A model generated the notes under the pieces. That model had not been told where the DNA came from. It made no database searches and saw only the letters and a list, made by a program, of their open reading frames with translations. From Schoenoplectus triqueter (taxonomy: Eukaryota; Streptophyta; Magnoliopsida; Poales; Cyperaceae), in the NCBI GenBank assembly GCA_964058805.1, contig CAXKVV010001701.1, positions 1-24,828 of the forward strand: a stretch of DNA of 24,828 bases, read 5' to 3'. Shown in pieces: positions 1 to 10,894 of the stretch; the stretch's first letter is position 1; every line of letters starts with the position of its first letter. The position numbers and the translations under genes are program-made.

Positions 1-302
1 GCACATGAATTGAATTATTCAGTTCCAGATTATTAAGTTTTTATTAGTAAATTTTGTCAGATGTATAGGAAAGAATTGGCATATTTTTTCCATCCTTTTA
101 GTTCATACTTGAGCTTTCTTCTATTGTTTATTCGAGATAACCCAAAAGATTGTGGTTGATTACTGCAAAAATTGTCAAATGTTGAGCTATTTTTGTAAAT
201 ATTGTATACTGGTGGGAACACAATTTACAAGGATTGAACATCCTTCAATTTTTTTTCATGCTGAGATGATCCTTGAAAGAAAAATTGGCATCATTTTGTT
301 AG

Positions 303-3300
303 GCACTGGAAAAGCTAATTCAGTTATCTGATTCATCATATCGCCCCCAAAGCACAGAGCGGATCATACCTCCTGCCAAAGATGGTTTGACTTACTCTCA
401 AATTGTTTGTGGCACGGGATGGAATAAGAAACCTGAAAGCAGCACTGTTTCAATTCAGGTAGTTTCTTCTTTTTTTTTTTTTGTATGCTAATCTCACTTG
501 CTTTCCTGCTTGTATGATGAATTTCAATTGTTCAGGTTTTACAGTGACATGGCCGCATGACAATACTTTGAAAGAACTAACCCGAGATATTTTTGGCTTC
601 TTTATTTGTAAATGGTGAATTTTCAGCTAAAAGGGATGCCTAATGCCCCCTTTAATTTATTGCTTCTTTACTACTTTTCAAATGTTTACTGTACTTACAA
701 TTTCAGGTCAAAATGTCCATGATTGTCCAAAGTTCCATAATTTCAATTGTATACTCTTAATGATGGATAACCTGCTCACCTAAGTAACTATATTCATTAA
801 AGCCACATTCCTTAATTTAGTGCTTTCCTTATATATTTTTTTACTATTGTTGATGTTTACTGAATATATTTACCAACTTACCATTGCCGTTTCAGCAGAT
901 AAGTTCAAAGTGGAAATTATGTGGTCACTTAATTGGCTGCATTTATGAAGTATCTTTTTGGCAAATTCTAAGATTTGTAGTTTGTCTTACATAATAATAT
1001 CATTTTTATGTGCTGACCTTTCCTGTCCAATATTGAGTTTGTTTCAGGTAGGAGATCAGGCATCTTCGCCAATTAATTGCCCACCAAGGAGATCAAGGTC
1101 TGAGATGGAACAGGAAGTACTGAACTGCCTCTTTAAGATAGACAAAAAACCAGAAAAGCTTACTAATGATCATGGTTATATGGATTGGAGAAAGATCGTG
1201 ATGGAACTACATGATGACTACTATTCTGAGCTACATTCTAGTGCCATGCCAGCCACCAGGCAAAAACCACAACATGGTATAATTAAGCCAGCATTCTTTT
1301 GCACTGTGCATCTCACATAAGTTATTATTAAATTAATAATAACTTAATTAAGCCACAACATGGTATAATTAAGCCAGCATTCTTCAAGGAATGTATGTGA
1401 GTATCAAATATATTCTTTTGCACTGTGCATCTCACATAAGTTATTATTAAATTAAGGTAAGAGAGATGGCTATCATGAGTTCCGTACAGTGGCTCAACAG
1501 AACTGGGATATGATGAAGGCATATTACCAAAAAGTAAGATTAGAGATGACACTGTCTAAGATTAAGCCAGCATTTCATTTATTAGAATGTACACATTTGA
1601 AATGGCCTTTTTATGATGTAGGCTGCATTGGAATACTCCAAAGGAAATCGAAGCCATGCTTCTTGCCTTGCAGAAAAGGTAACATCTCCTTTTTCATGTT
1701 TTCAAACTTGTGTGTCTTATGCAAAGGTTAATTCCTTTCAAGCGAGACATTCTTCAAATGTTTCCTCATTGTGATATTTTGACAGATACATCTATCTTTG
1801 AGTATTTTTGTCTGTTATTTTTTGTAGGCTCTCATGGAAAAGCATCTAACTCAGTACTCTGCTATTATTGTATATAGACGGACTGGATGTTTCATCTTCT
1901 TCCTTTTTTCTAATTTAACAAAGTTACATGTGATATCAGGGAAACCAATACCGTGACTTAGCCCGTCACGAAGATGAACGGGCAAGCTTGGAGATTTTTT
2001 TCTCAAGGTAACTATCATGTACTCAAGTTTTATAAATTACTAAGTTCGAATACTAGTCTTTACTGTTAGTTTTCTGTGAATATTTGGATATCTATTTCCA
2101 TTTAAGCCATTGCAGTTTAATGAAAATTTACATAGCCAATTACGATCGACCTGTTAGAGCAGATCTTACACATGCTAGTCCTAATCTTTGTTTTTCTACA
2201 AGCAGGAACCAAGGTATAATAAATACAATAACCATTGATTTGCACGGGCAACACATCAAACAGGCAATTGGTCTTCTCAAGCGGCACCTCCTGACTCTGG
2301 CCTGTATTCCTTGTAAGTTGTCAAAACTCGTTTTGAATTCCTAAATTGAACTTTGGTTTTTCTTGGTGGCATGATATTAAACAGATGACATTACTCAGTT
2401 CAGCATTAGCCTAGATATCTAAAATCAATTAATTGTCAGAAGAGCAGAATGGGAAAAACACCCTTTTGTAATATTTTCCCAATATTTTATCTTATATCAC
2501 CCAATCACTTAAAGTGATTTTCTGTGCAAGGTGTCTATTAGATCAACTTATTCTTATAGGTATATCTGAGTATTGGAAAATTCACAAGTAATAATTTATT
2601 TTTCCCCTCCCATCTTTTGTTTCTGTTCATTTGAGGAAATCAGGCCCTGTCTTGTTTGATTTGGCCATTGTTTTACTGAATAAAGTTTATCGTGAAATGA
2701 ACAAAATTATGCTCTATTAATAATTGCTATAAGACGCTGACTTACAAATTTTGTCATATAACTGTGGTTTTTCATGATCTGACAAGCTTTTTTTTTGTTG
2801 ATTCACTAGCGATCCATTACCTTAGAGTAATAACAGGTTGTGGTGAGCATAGAGTGGGCAAAGGCAAGATGAAGAGATCGGTGAGTTTACAATAAAGCAC
2901 AAAACATAAAGAAAAGCATCATAAATATTTGTGCCCTTCCAAATAGCCTAAATCCCACATATTAGCACATATCCTGGAAAAAAAATATACTGAACCTCTC
3001 TTGACAATATCTTTCAACGTATGTCTGAAGTTCTCTCAAATAGAAAATCATTAGGAGGATGAAAAATGAGTTGTTCTCTAGGCATAATGAGAAAGCTCAA
3101 TTGTTTTATTCCATTTACTTGATTGCTTTAAATTTTCCATCTTCTGAAAAGTCCTCCGTGTAATTTGTGGAACTTAAATGTACTACCTAGGTGCGATCAT
3201 ATATGTCTAGTTGCCTACTAGGGTCATACAAACTTAAGCTCTTATAACAATGTAACACTGGATGCCGCTTTCTTTTTCATTTTTCAGGTCAAGGAACTTG

Positions 3301-3407
3301 CTATCAGAGAGAAGCTTGAATGGTTGGAAGAGAACCCCGGGAGAATTAAGCTAACTATAAAGGGGCGAACGGAGTACACATTTACAGCCTTTGATTGTGA
3401 TGAGTAG
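303..3407 (+). CDS. CUE-like / DUF1771 / SMR domain protein, copy A, partial (exons 3-10)
   Basis: Exons 3-10 of the second gene copy are at 303-458, 1048-1276, 1466-1533, 1622-1678, 1940-2007, 2206-2312, 2810-2880 and 3288-3407 (stop TAG 3405-3407). Each matches copy B in length, frame and splice sites. The only coding difference I saw is synonymous (a proline codon in exon 4, CCA against CCG). The visible part encodes the end of the second CUE-like region, the linker, DUF1771 and SMR, including the IDLHG and TGCG motifs. Exons 1-2 and the promoter are left of the window, so I cannot say whether this copy is complete or is a promoterless 5' truncation. Intron 4 is 189 nt here against 92 nt in copy B because of a 97-bp insertion. 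Confidence 0.88.
1285..1381 (+). repeat. 97-bp templated insertion in intron 4 of copy A
   Basis: Copy B intron 4 (18867-18958) lacks this block; in copy A it splits the intron after the donor. It is a patchwork of nearby sequence. One part repeats downstream intron-4 sequence (the cactgtgcatctcac region). One part is inverted, forming a hairpin at 1318-1346 with 13-bp arms and a 3-nt loop (aat). One part repeats the exon 4/intron 4 junction, including a second copy of the splice donor (GT at 1363-1364). Two pieces share ttaagccagcatt with intron 5 (around 1561). It does not alter the authentic splice sites. Confidence 0.9.
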
Positions 3408-3721
3408 TACCAGTTGGCACTTTGTAGATTAATAGGCTCTTCTAGTTTAAATATAAGCCGAGTGCTTATATATATTTATCTATGAGTCGTAATCTCGTAT
3501 TTAGCTCTCACTGTGTCTACTCTTCTGTGTTATCTCTGTCTACGTTGCGTTGGTTGGCAACAGTTGTCTAATCTTATTGTAACCTTCTGGCTGTTTATAA
3601 ATCTCCATTTTATTAATTTATTTGGTGCTGCTTCCAGGTTGGTTGTGTTATTCTACAAATGTGAAATTTGGAGTTTATTGTGTATTTTTCTCTCTTTCTA
3701 ATTTTATAAACTGAGAATAAA
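3408..3721 (+). terminator. 3' UTR and candidate poly(A) signal, copy A
   Basis: After the TAG comes T-rich sequence with an AATAAA at 3716-3721, a plausible near-upstream poly(A) element. Compared with copy B, copy A lacks a block of about 17 bp near 3443 and has an extra block of about 14 bp near 3514-3527, so the two transcripts should differ in 3' UTR length and sequence. The actual cleavage site is unknown. Confidence 0.45.
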
Positions 3722-5493
3722 TTGTCTGTTTATGGCCCGCTCAATTCAAATAATCAAACATCCGTGCAACTATCAGTTGATTGTAATAGTTAAACATTCA
3801 TAACACACCGTTATCCAAAAAAGAGAGAGAATTGTTTAAACAGAATTAGGTGATAAATTAAGACATAATAGTAACTACGAGTCTAAGATTAATAAGTTAA
3901 TTTACGCCTATCCCCATTTGAAAGATCAGCATGAATGTCCTCGAAATTAGTTGAAGGTGGCTCCCTTTTGCAGTAAATTTGGGCCTGGGAAAAAGCACGT
4001 TTGCTTTACATATATAACGAAGGCACATCGAGCTGTGACGAAAAGAAATCACTAATTATTTGATGCCTCAGCTCGTTATGCTGAAGGGGCTACGGACAGA
4101 GTAAAATTGATTTGAACAGAGTTAGCATTCATTTTTTTTATTAAGAGACGGACTTGCCCCTATTAATTGTCTTTCAATTGCATTTATTTATTTAACTTTT
4201 TGATAAATGTAGTTAATCAAAGTTTTCACTCGTTTCTTAATTTTTTTGTTGTTGTTTTGTAGCCGCTAGATGTTCCAACGCAAACAACAAGATAAAATGA
4301 ATGAAATTTGACATAAAAAATAAATAATAACGCAAAATAAAATTTTCAACATTCAAGTCATTTTGTGTTTTTATAAAATTCATGATTCCAAAACATGATT
4401 TATAATTATGTAACATAAGATATTAAAATTTTGATGTTAAATTTAAATTCAAAGGTACGATATTAAAGTTCACATGCAAAAGTTTTAAATTAAACTAAAA
4501 CTACCGGTAAGAAAAGCCTATTAAAAATTCTAACTCGGTCCAAATCAATTTCGTAGGGGGTGTCAACGGAGTGATATTATCAGCTTTGTTCGACTTCGTA
4601 CTAAAAAATTCTTAAATATATCATTCGTATTCGAATTATATTTATATTTAATTCATAATTGTAAAAATGATGTAGATATAAATTTGATTTTAGACTTATT
4701 TATCTTTGAAAAGTTGAAGGAAGACAGAAAACTAAAAACAAACCCAAGATGCCAAAATAGTGTAATTCCAATGCAACAAAAGATGCATTATGTTAGAAGT
4801 CAGTATTCTAATACAAATAAACACAAGAAAAATTTAATATAATTTTGCTTTCATGGATATGAATTGAGAGTCAATTCACAAAGTTGATCAGATGTCAATA
4901 TGAACAACATCTGATTAAATCAATTTTTAGTTCAAGCGTTGACAAGTAATCAAACCTTAATTAAATAAAATTGAACCTAATATAGCATCAAAAATAGAAG
5001 CTCGCTTAGGGACAATATCGATCTATAGTGTTTTGACATAAACATTAGGCTTTTACTCTGAAAAATTGAGAATTAACATGAAGAAGAAAGGGGTTTCATG
5101 GAAAAAAATTGTTGACACAAAGAGACAAGTGCAAAATGAGAATTATAAAATACAAGGGTGATCACCATGAGTTCAAGGATTTTTGGTGATCATAAATTTT
5201 AGACAAAGGGAGATATTTTAAAAAGTTGAGAAGATGAAAAGAACTGAAAAGAATTCTCTGATTGGTCAAGAGGTGCTTTGGGGTACAAATTGGAGAATGG
5301 AGCTAATTTAGGTGCAAGATGGGGGATATCAAAGGATTATAATGCCAAGAACCGTCTCATGTGGACCACAAGTCTCCGGCAAGCTTTGGTGTTGCTGCAC
5401 CAAGACCATCTAAACTCAGAAAAAGGAAGGGAACATCTTGTGTCTCATTAAACCTTACAATCGGGCCCCACCATCTCTTTGTCCCACTTACGA
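3722..5493. other. Intergenic, copy A: AT-rich, no gene seen
   Basis: No coding region is supported on either strand. There is a perfect 10-bp palindrome ggtgatcacc at 5157-5166, with ggtgatca repeated about 30 bp further on. From about 4240 to 5600 this stretch is identical or nearly identical to copy B, the least diverged part of the repeat. Confidence 0.6.
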
Positions 5494-5501
5494 TCCTACC
5501 C

Positions 5502-6016
5502 TAGGGGTGTGCAAACCGACGTTCGCTTCAAACAAAAATAATTATATGTATCCGAAGTTTTTTTTCGGCTTGTCAAATTACAAACCAAACTGAACTTTTA
5601 AAAGTATCAACCGAATAAATCGAAATTTTATTAGGTTTATTCGGTTAAATCGAAATTACATTACTTAAAGAGAAATAAAAATATAAAAGTTATAAAAATT
5701 GATAGAAGAAATAAATAATTTAAAAAATAAAATAAATAACTAAATAAAATCTATAGAAAATAAATATATTTGGATAATCTTTAATATAATCCTTATTTAT
5801 ATCAAGTAAAATAAAATTATTTAATAAATTTTGGACTATTCGATTTATTCGGTTTATGTGATTTAGAAAAATTATAACCGAATCAAAGAACAAAAACCGA
5901 ATTAGTTAGAATTTTCAATCGAACTGAAATTTTTAAACCGAAAAATCAAACCAAATAGTCCAAAATTTAACGGTTCAGTTCAAAATCAATTAAACCGATC
6001 CGTTTGCACACCCCTA
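5502..6016. mobile_element. hAT-like MITE 1, copy A
   Basis: The ends are inverted copies of TAGGGGTGTGCAAAC (515-bp element). The 8-bp flanks are similar but not identical: tcctaccc at 5494-5501 and tcagaccc at 6017-6024, six of eight matching, as expected of an aged hAT-type target duplication. The interior is AT-rich with many aaccga/tcggtt words in both orientations, including an 11-bp-arm hairpin (5609-5619 with 5636-5646). There is no coding capacity, so it is non-autonomous. The hAT assignment rests on the TAGGG ends and 8-bp duplication. Confidence 0.8.
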
Positions 6017-6159
6017 TCAGACCCCACATACTTCTCTCTCTCTCTTATAATAGGGCCCCACTCCACCCTTCCCTTAATATCTCTGTCTTGGCTCTCTTTG
6101 CCATCTACCCGACAGAACCAAAGAACAAGAAATTCCCTTTCGATAAAACCTGTGCTCCC
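6017..6159 (+). promoter_or_regulatory. CT-rich promoter-like spacer between the two MITEs, copy A
   Basis: This GC- and CT-richer stretch has a (CT)n run, ataatagggccccac and further pyrimidine-rich sequence. With both MITEs removed it would join 5440-5501 and the sequence after 6613 into one CT-rich tract resembling a plant promoter or leader. No gene that it drives was identified. The counterpart in copy B is 23509-23651. Confidence 0.3.
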
Positions 6160-6613
6160 TAGGGTTGCAAGAAAAGTTCATAATTTGTAATTCATTTGGT
6201 GTTCGATACGATTTTAGTTTGATTTCAGTTCGTTCGATTAGACTATTTTGATAGTTCAATTTGAGCTCGGTTTGATAATTTTTTAATGAAATAGTTCGAG
6301 TTTGATTTGTAATAGTACGATATGTAGTTATTTACATATATTTTTAACTATTTAGTCAATAATATATGCAATAACATAATTATTTTATTATAAAATTAAT
6401 AAGACATTATTAATTTATCATTAAATAAATAAATATTAGTTAATTTTTAAAATTTTAATATAAAATTGAGAAAATTATTAATTATTTTAGCTCTAGTTAT
6501 TTATGATAAATATAAAAATTGAGTTTATTTAGAGTTAGATTTAGTTCGAAATAGTTTCAAATCAAACTCAAACACCAATGAATTCGATCGAATTTGATTC
6601 ATTTGGAGCCCTA
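6160..6613. mobile_element. hAT-like MITE 2 with perfect 8-bp target duplication, copy A
   Basis: This 454-bp element is bounded by TAGGG and CCCTA ends with imperfect inverted repeats (TAGGGTTGCAA against TAGGGCTCCAA). It is flanked by a perfect 8-bp direct repeat gtgctccc (6152-6159 and 6614-6621). The subterminal regions contain inverted aattcatttggtgtt-like sequence on the left and its complement on the right. The interior is AT-rich and non-coding. The ends and 8-bp duplication fit the hAT superfamily. Confidence 0.85.
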
Positions 6614-6621
6614 GTGCTCCC

Positions 6622-6989
6622 TTGATCTATCCCCTCTTCGCCGACAACATCCGAGAGCAGGGCCAAAAAACCACCAAATTAGTAGCCAAAAACCCAAATT
6701 AGGTATGAAATTTGATACTTTAATCTAGAGAGAGAGAACCCAGTTTCAATTTCAACCAAAAGGGAGAATCAAAGATGCAAACGAAAAACCTAGAAAATTA
6801 GGGATGATTGGAATTGAAGAATTGGAGAGCATGGGTGGCCAAAACTGGAGAGGAAAAGGGAACAAGGAGCTTCAACAGCCTTGCACGACAGGTCAGTTAG
6901 ATAGTTATAACCATTCCAGACAGTTGCAACAAAACGACAACCGGCCGAGTCTAGTCAACGCCACCAGGTAACTGTCGACCTCTTGATTA
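6622..6989. other. Intergenic between MITE 2 and heat-shock elements, copy A
   Basis: This moderately AT-rich sequence has a short GA-run (gagagagagaac, about 6727-6738). A 55-codon plus-strand ORF from 6804 is interrupted by a stop in copy B, so I do not call it a gene. The counterpart in copy B is 24114-24481. Confidence 0.5.
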
Positions 6990-7058
6990 TTCTAGAAACT
7001 TCTAGCACCAGTTCTAGAACATTCTAGCATGCTCTAACTAAGCCATCTCTTTAAATAT
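6990..7058 (+). promoter_or_regulatory. Two perfect heat-shock elements plus TATA-like box, copy A
   Basis: Two three-unit heat-shock elements are present: TTCtaGAAacTTCtaG at 6990-7005 and TTCtaGAAcaTTCtaG at 7012-7027. Both have exact 2-nt spacing between alternating TTC and GAA units, the established binding pattern of heat-shock factors. A TATA-like ttaaatat lies at 7051-7058, about 24 bp after the second element. This is the geometry of a heat-inducible core promoter on the plus strand. The downstream sequence has no recognisable protein, so the driven unit may be a retrotransposon LTR transcript or a non-coding RNA. Confidence 0.6.
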
Positions 7059-7336
7059 CCCATCTCGTTAGGGTAATAGGCCGAAAATTATCAAGATGGT
7101 AACCAAGACCTCTCTCCCTCTGCCAAGAAACACCAATTGGCAGAAAACTAGACCCAAGGCTCTCTCCCTCTTCCTCTCTTTTGATGCTGGTAAAAGGCAA
7201 AACCGAAAATATATCTAGCCAATTGATCTCGGTACAAACTTGAGAAGTTTGCAAACACCTGAAATCCTCATCGCTCGATCCTTAGAATAGGTGTATCAGT
7301 AATATTGTGATGTAATTACAAGAATAGATGGAGAAT
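7059..7336 (+). other. Putative transcribed region below the heat-shock promoter, copy A
   Basis: This stretch contains two tctctccctct runs (about 7109 and 7160) and ends in AT-rich sequence. Neither strand gives a protein I recognise. The minus-strand ORF across it (67 codons) has substitutions between copies and no family features, and I do not call it a gene. Its CT-rich leader-like composition would also suit the R/U5 part of an LTR. I could not find terminal TG/CA borders or a primer-binding site. Confidence 0.3.
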
Positions 7337-8254
7337 CCAGGAGTTATAAATGTAAGAATGTTCAATAAATACAATTTTTTTTGTTTCTTTTTTTCTTTCT
7401 TTGTATTGCTTCTTTCTAGTTTTTTTTTTATGTTTGATACATTTTTCATTGCTAAGAGGTCATTTGTTTGCTCTCTTGCTTCTTTATTTTTTTTATTTTC
7501 ATTTACATTGAGTTCTTAATTTTGCATTTGTGCATTAAGAATATAGTCACATGTAGCATATGCAGGAAAGTGTTACTGGTCTATGATCCCTTTGTGATTA
7601 ATAAAAAGGAAAAATTAAGGATTTGACAAAGGGTGAGACATCAAGTGAATTGTTTTAGGCATATATCTCCTTATTTTGTGTACATGTACATATAAATTCA
7701 GATCCAATCAATGAAACTCCCCTAGTTTGAAATAGGCTATTAAATAGCTAGAAAGAGAAAAAAAACTCAGAAGATGAGTTGACTTAAATTGCTATAAAAC
7801 CTTCATAATAACAGATCTCTAAAGGAAATCTTTTTATTTCTTTTGAAATTTCACTTTTGAAAAAATATATGACAAGTCAGCATTAGTCAAACTTTCTTTT
7901 ATTTACTATTTCGATTTTGTTTGCTGTGTTTACGTTGTTCTTCTATTGGGGGCAGCACTTGTGTGAGTCAGAATAATCAAAATTAGATTAATTAAAGGTT
8001 AGTTGAAGGATTTTTATAATCCTCCTAAGCCTCCACTTCAATAAAACACATATAATAATTAAAAATATTGAAATAATAAAAGCTAATAGTAGGATCACTC
8101 CTATGTGGTACTCTTAGCCTTACATTGTCTTTTAAAAGTTAATAATAGGACCATTTCATATGGTACTCTTAACTAGTTGATAGCTGTACATTAGCATAAT
8201 TATCTTTGAATGGTGAAATTCAATTATGCCCTAATTTAGCTTTATAGGTGAAAA
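7337..8254. other. Intergenic, AT-rich, no gene seen
   Basis: A strongly T-rich tract lies at 7374-7505. An imperfect direct repeat built on taataRtaggaYcac...tggtactctta occurs at about 8085-8120 and 8140-8172. No coding region is supported. Confidence 0.55.
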
Positions 8255-8725
8255 CTAGCTATATACCCGCGCGTTGCAGCAGAATTTTTTATTTAAATAT
8301 TAAAATATTATTAAATAAAAAAATTCACATTTATCAAACATTAAATTAAAAATTCACCAAATTATAGAGAAAACATATAATAAAGACTATATTTAATCTT
8401 GGATGAGATTTTTGCACAATATGAGTTAATGATTCAAGATTTTTATGGCAAGAAAAGTAAATTATTCTAATATATATTATCACCATTAATTTCTTACCAA
8501 ATATGCACAAGGTTTCTAAATACAAAAATAAAAATTATGGAAATAATAGTATATAAAGGAAATAAATGGAGAGAAAGAGGGGATCAATGGACGCGATCAC
8601 ATACGTTCGATCAATCAACAATAAATATTATCCGTCTAATTGAAGGATAAAATGGGTATAATAAAAATTTACCATGACAAAAAATGGACTCTCCAATTCT
8701 TAGATGCTTTATATAATAGTATAGA
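8255..8725 (-). mobile_element. Short non-autonomous Helitron with intact ends
   Basis: On the minus strand the element starts TCTATACTATTATATAAAGC (TC at 8725-8724) and ends with ...GCGCGGGTATATAGCTAG (CTAG at 8258-8255). The 3' end has a GC-rich, hairpin-forming stretch (8266-8282) about 10 nt before CTAG; its stem is partly degraded. The insertion lies between A (8726 on the minus strand) and T (8254 on the minus strand), the host dinucleotide expected for Helitrons, with no target duplication. It is 471 bp and AT-rich with no coding capacity. TC start, CTRR end, subterminal hairpin and A/T site all fit. Confidence 0.82.
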
Positions 8726-9949
8726 TAATACAAAATAGGGTTTAGGTCGGATCTGAATATAACGGTGAATGTGCAAGTTTTATAGTTTTCACGTAAATAC
8801 CCAGGTATTTGTTAGTATCAACTACTAATTGGTTGTGTTTAAAGCCTAATTAAAGCATTATTTCTGTACTGACTTGTGGGATTGTGCATTTTGTTTACAG
8901 TTCTAATTATAAGGCTGTAAATACTTATAGTGTTGTATCTTGCATACTTGAAGATTGTGCATGATCTTATTTCTTTGTGTATCTTGCATATTTAATATTT
9001 GTTCTCTGTGTCTTGAATTTTTTTGTAATTATTTCCATGTTTGGTTGGTTTAAATTTATAGAATGAATGAAACAATTATTTGCCAACTCAGTTTGAAACC
9101 AATTCACCCTTATGGTTGTATGAATACTACATTGTGCAGCACCATCTGATTATGTGAATTGATGAAGTGCAATTGTGAATTATGTCAGGGAGTAAAATGT
9201 AACTAACCGAGGGACTATTTTTCTAATAACATAAAAATATTTTTCATGTATGATTGGTATTTTGGTGCTAATTAAAGGTAAAGTGCCTTTGAGGAACTTA
9301 ATGTTGATTTATTTGTTTGTCCAAATTTTGTATAAATATTGATGTAAAAAAAATATAATAAAATAATTAGATTGTAATTGTATTCTTTTGTTAGTCTAAC
9401 TTTATGAGTAAAGAAATGCATTAGCAGTCGGTATCAATTTGACGTTATGGAACGAATGTAGAAACAATGATTAAAAGGATTCCAATCTCTGGCTAATGCA
9501 TGGGTACTGTTAATAGTGGGATGTAAATTGTAATCTGATATTATATTAATCGGATATGTGATTGTATATATGTCTATGTAAAAACATTTGAGATCCTCAA
9601 TTTAATATTTGTTGTCATATAGGAATAGATTGCATGGTCAGTTTTGAACGACCGAAAAAGAGAGAGAAGGGGATAGATTTTAAATTCGGTCCAGGTTATA
9701 AATATAAGAATCGGCCCTAAATAAAGAGGAGAGAAGTCAATTGCCGGCCAATCGTTGGAAATCAAGAAGAAATTAAAATTTGCACAAGGACCAATTAATA
9801 AAAATATAATAATAAAAGAGAAAGAGGAAAATAAATGCCCAATTTATAAAAATAAAAAGTCAGTGTCGGCCCAATAACAGAGAAAAAGAAAATATAGAAT
9901 TCGGCCCAATAGCCAAAGCCCAGACTTTAAATTGACTCAAATTTATTTC
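8726..9949. other. Intergenic, AT-rich, no gene seen
   Basis: No coding region is supported. Between 9680 and 9925 the words tcggcccaat/tcggtcc/ggccca recur several times (for example 9868-9875 and 9903-9910). These resemble GGCCCA site-II promoter motifs, but they sit in purine-rich low-complexity sequence without a neighbouring gene and may belong to an old retroelement. Confidence 0.5.
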
Positions 9950-10773
9950 TAAAAATTTATTATTTTTCATAGTATTTTTCAAAATAAAAATATTTTATTT
10001 TCATAAAGTTTATTATATAGTAATAATTCAAAATTAAAATAAAAATTTTATATTTTCATTTTAACCATGCATTGACTTGATATTTTAAATATAAATAAAA
10101 TTCATAAAACTTATATAAAATAACGGAAAATAATGTATGATTTTTTAAAGATTTTTATCTATGAAAATATTATTTAAAGATAAAATAAAATAACAATAAA
10201 GAATCCCCTTAATAAATGACATTACACTAATAAAATAATAATATCAAATAATAAAAAAGATAATAACAGAAAATAGATAAATAATAATACAAATAATAAT
10301 AATAATAACATAATATTTTGATCAAAATGATAATAAAATAAATAATAATAGTAAATGTGTAATAGATAACAAAAATGCGTGCATAAACATAAGCATGGAG
10401 TTATAAAAATGTTTTAAATACAATAATAAAATAATAAGAATAAGAATACCTTGAATGTATGATAGGGAAATATAATAATAAAATAACAAAATACTTTAAT
10501 AATAAATGAAAGGGCAAAATAAAAATAATGAAAAGGAAAGAGAATAATAATAATAACATATCTTTTGTTAATAAAAACAAGAATAATAATAAAAATAATA
10601 ATAAATAAAAATATACATAATAATAAGAAAAAAGAGAAAGACAAAAATAATATAAAACATAAAATAAATAAAATAAAATATTATAAAGATGAAATAAAAT
10701 TGATAAAAATAATATTAAGAGAATAACATAACAAATAAAGAGAAAAACAAAATAAAGCAAATAAATTAACATA

Positions 10774-10815
<42 letters not shown>

Positions 10816-10844
10816 GTGATAATGTGATAAGAAAAGTAACAAAA

Positions 10845-10894
<50 letters not shown>

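Larger units (their letters stand above)
1..7336 (+). repeat. Direct repeat copy A (matches 17587-24828)
   Basis: This stretch aligns end to end with 17587-24828 in the same orientation. The first bases (gcacatgaattgaattattc) recur at 17587, and the last base of the window corresponds to 7336. The offset drifts from 17586 at the left to 17492 at the right because copy A carries a 97-bp insertion in intron 4 and a few other indels. I counted about 30 substitutions by eye over 7.3 kb. The repeat contains exons 3-10 of the SMR gene, its 3' flank, two hAT-like MITEs and a heat-shock-element pair. Copy A is open at the left edge, so its true start is unknown. Confidence 0.97.

Noticed and set aside
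958..1320. Open frame of 120 codons in copy A (and 18548-18943 in copy B)
   Set aside because: It is exon 4 of the SMR gene read together with flanking intron sequence. The true exon is 1048-1276 (18638-18866), bounded by good splice sites.
2084..2344. Open frame of 86 codons (and 19577-19837 in copy B)
   Set aside because: It is exon 8, with the SMR start motif, plus intron read-through. The true exon is 2206-2312 (19699-19805).
6804..6968. 55-codon plus-strand ORF containing a donor-like CAG/GTCAGT
   Set aside because: Copy B has an in-frame TGA at the same place (near 24409), so the frame is not conserved between nearly identical copies.
7051..7254. Minus-strand 67-codon frame (and 24543-24746 in copy B)
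   Set aside because: No family features; it lies antisense to the CT-rich leader-like region, and the copies differ at several residues.
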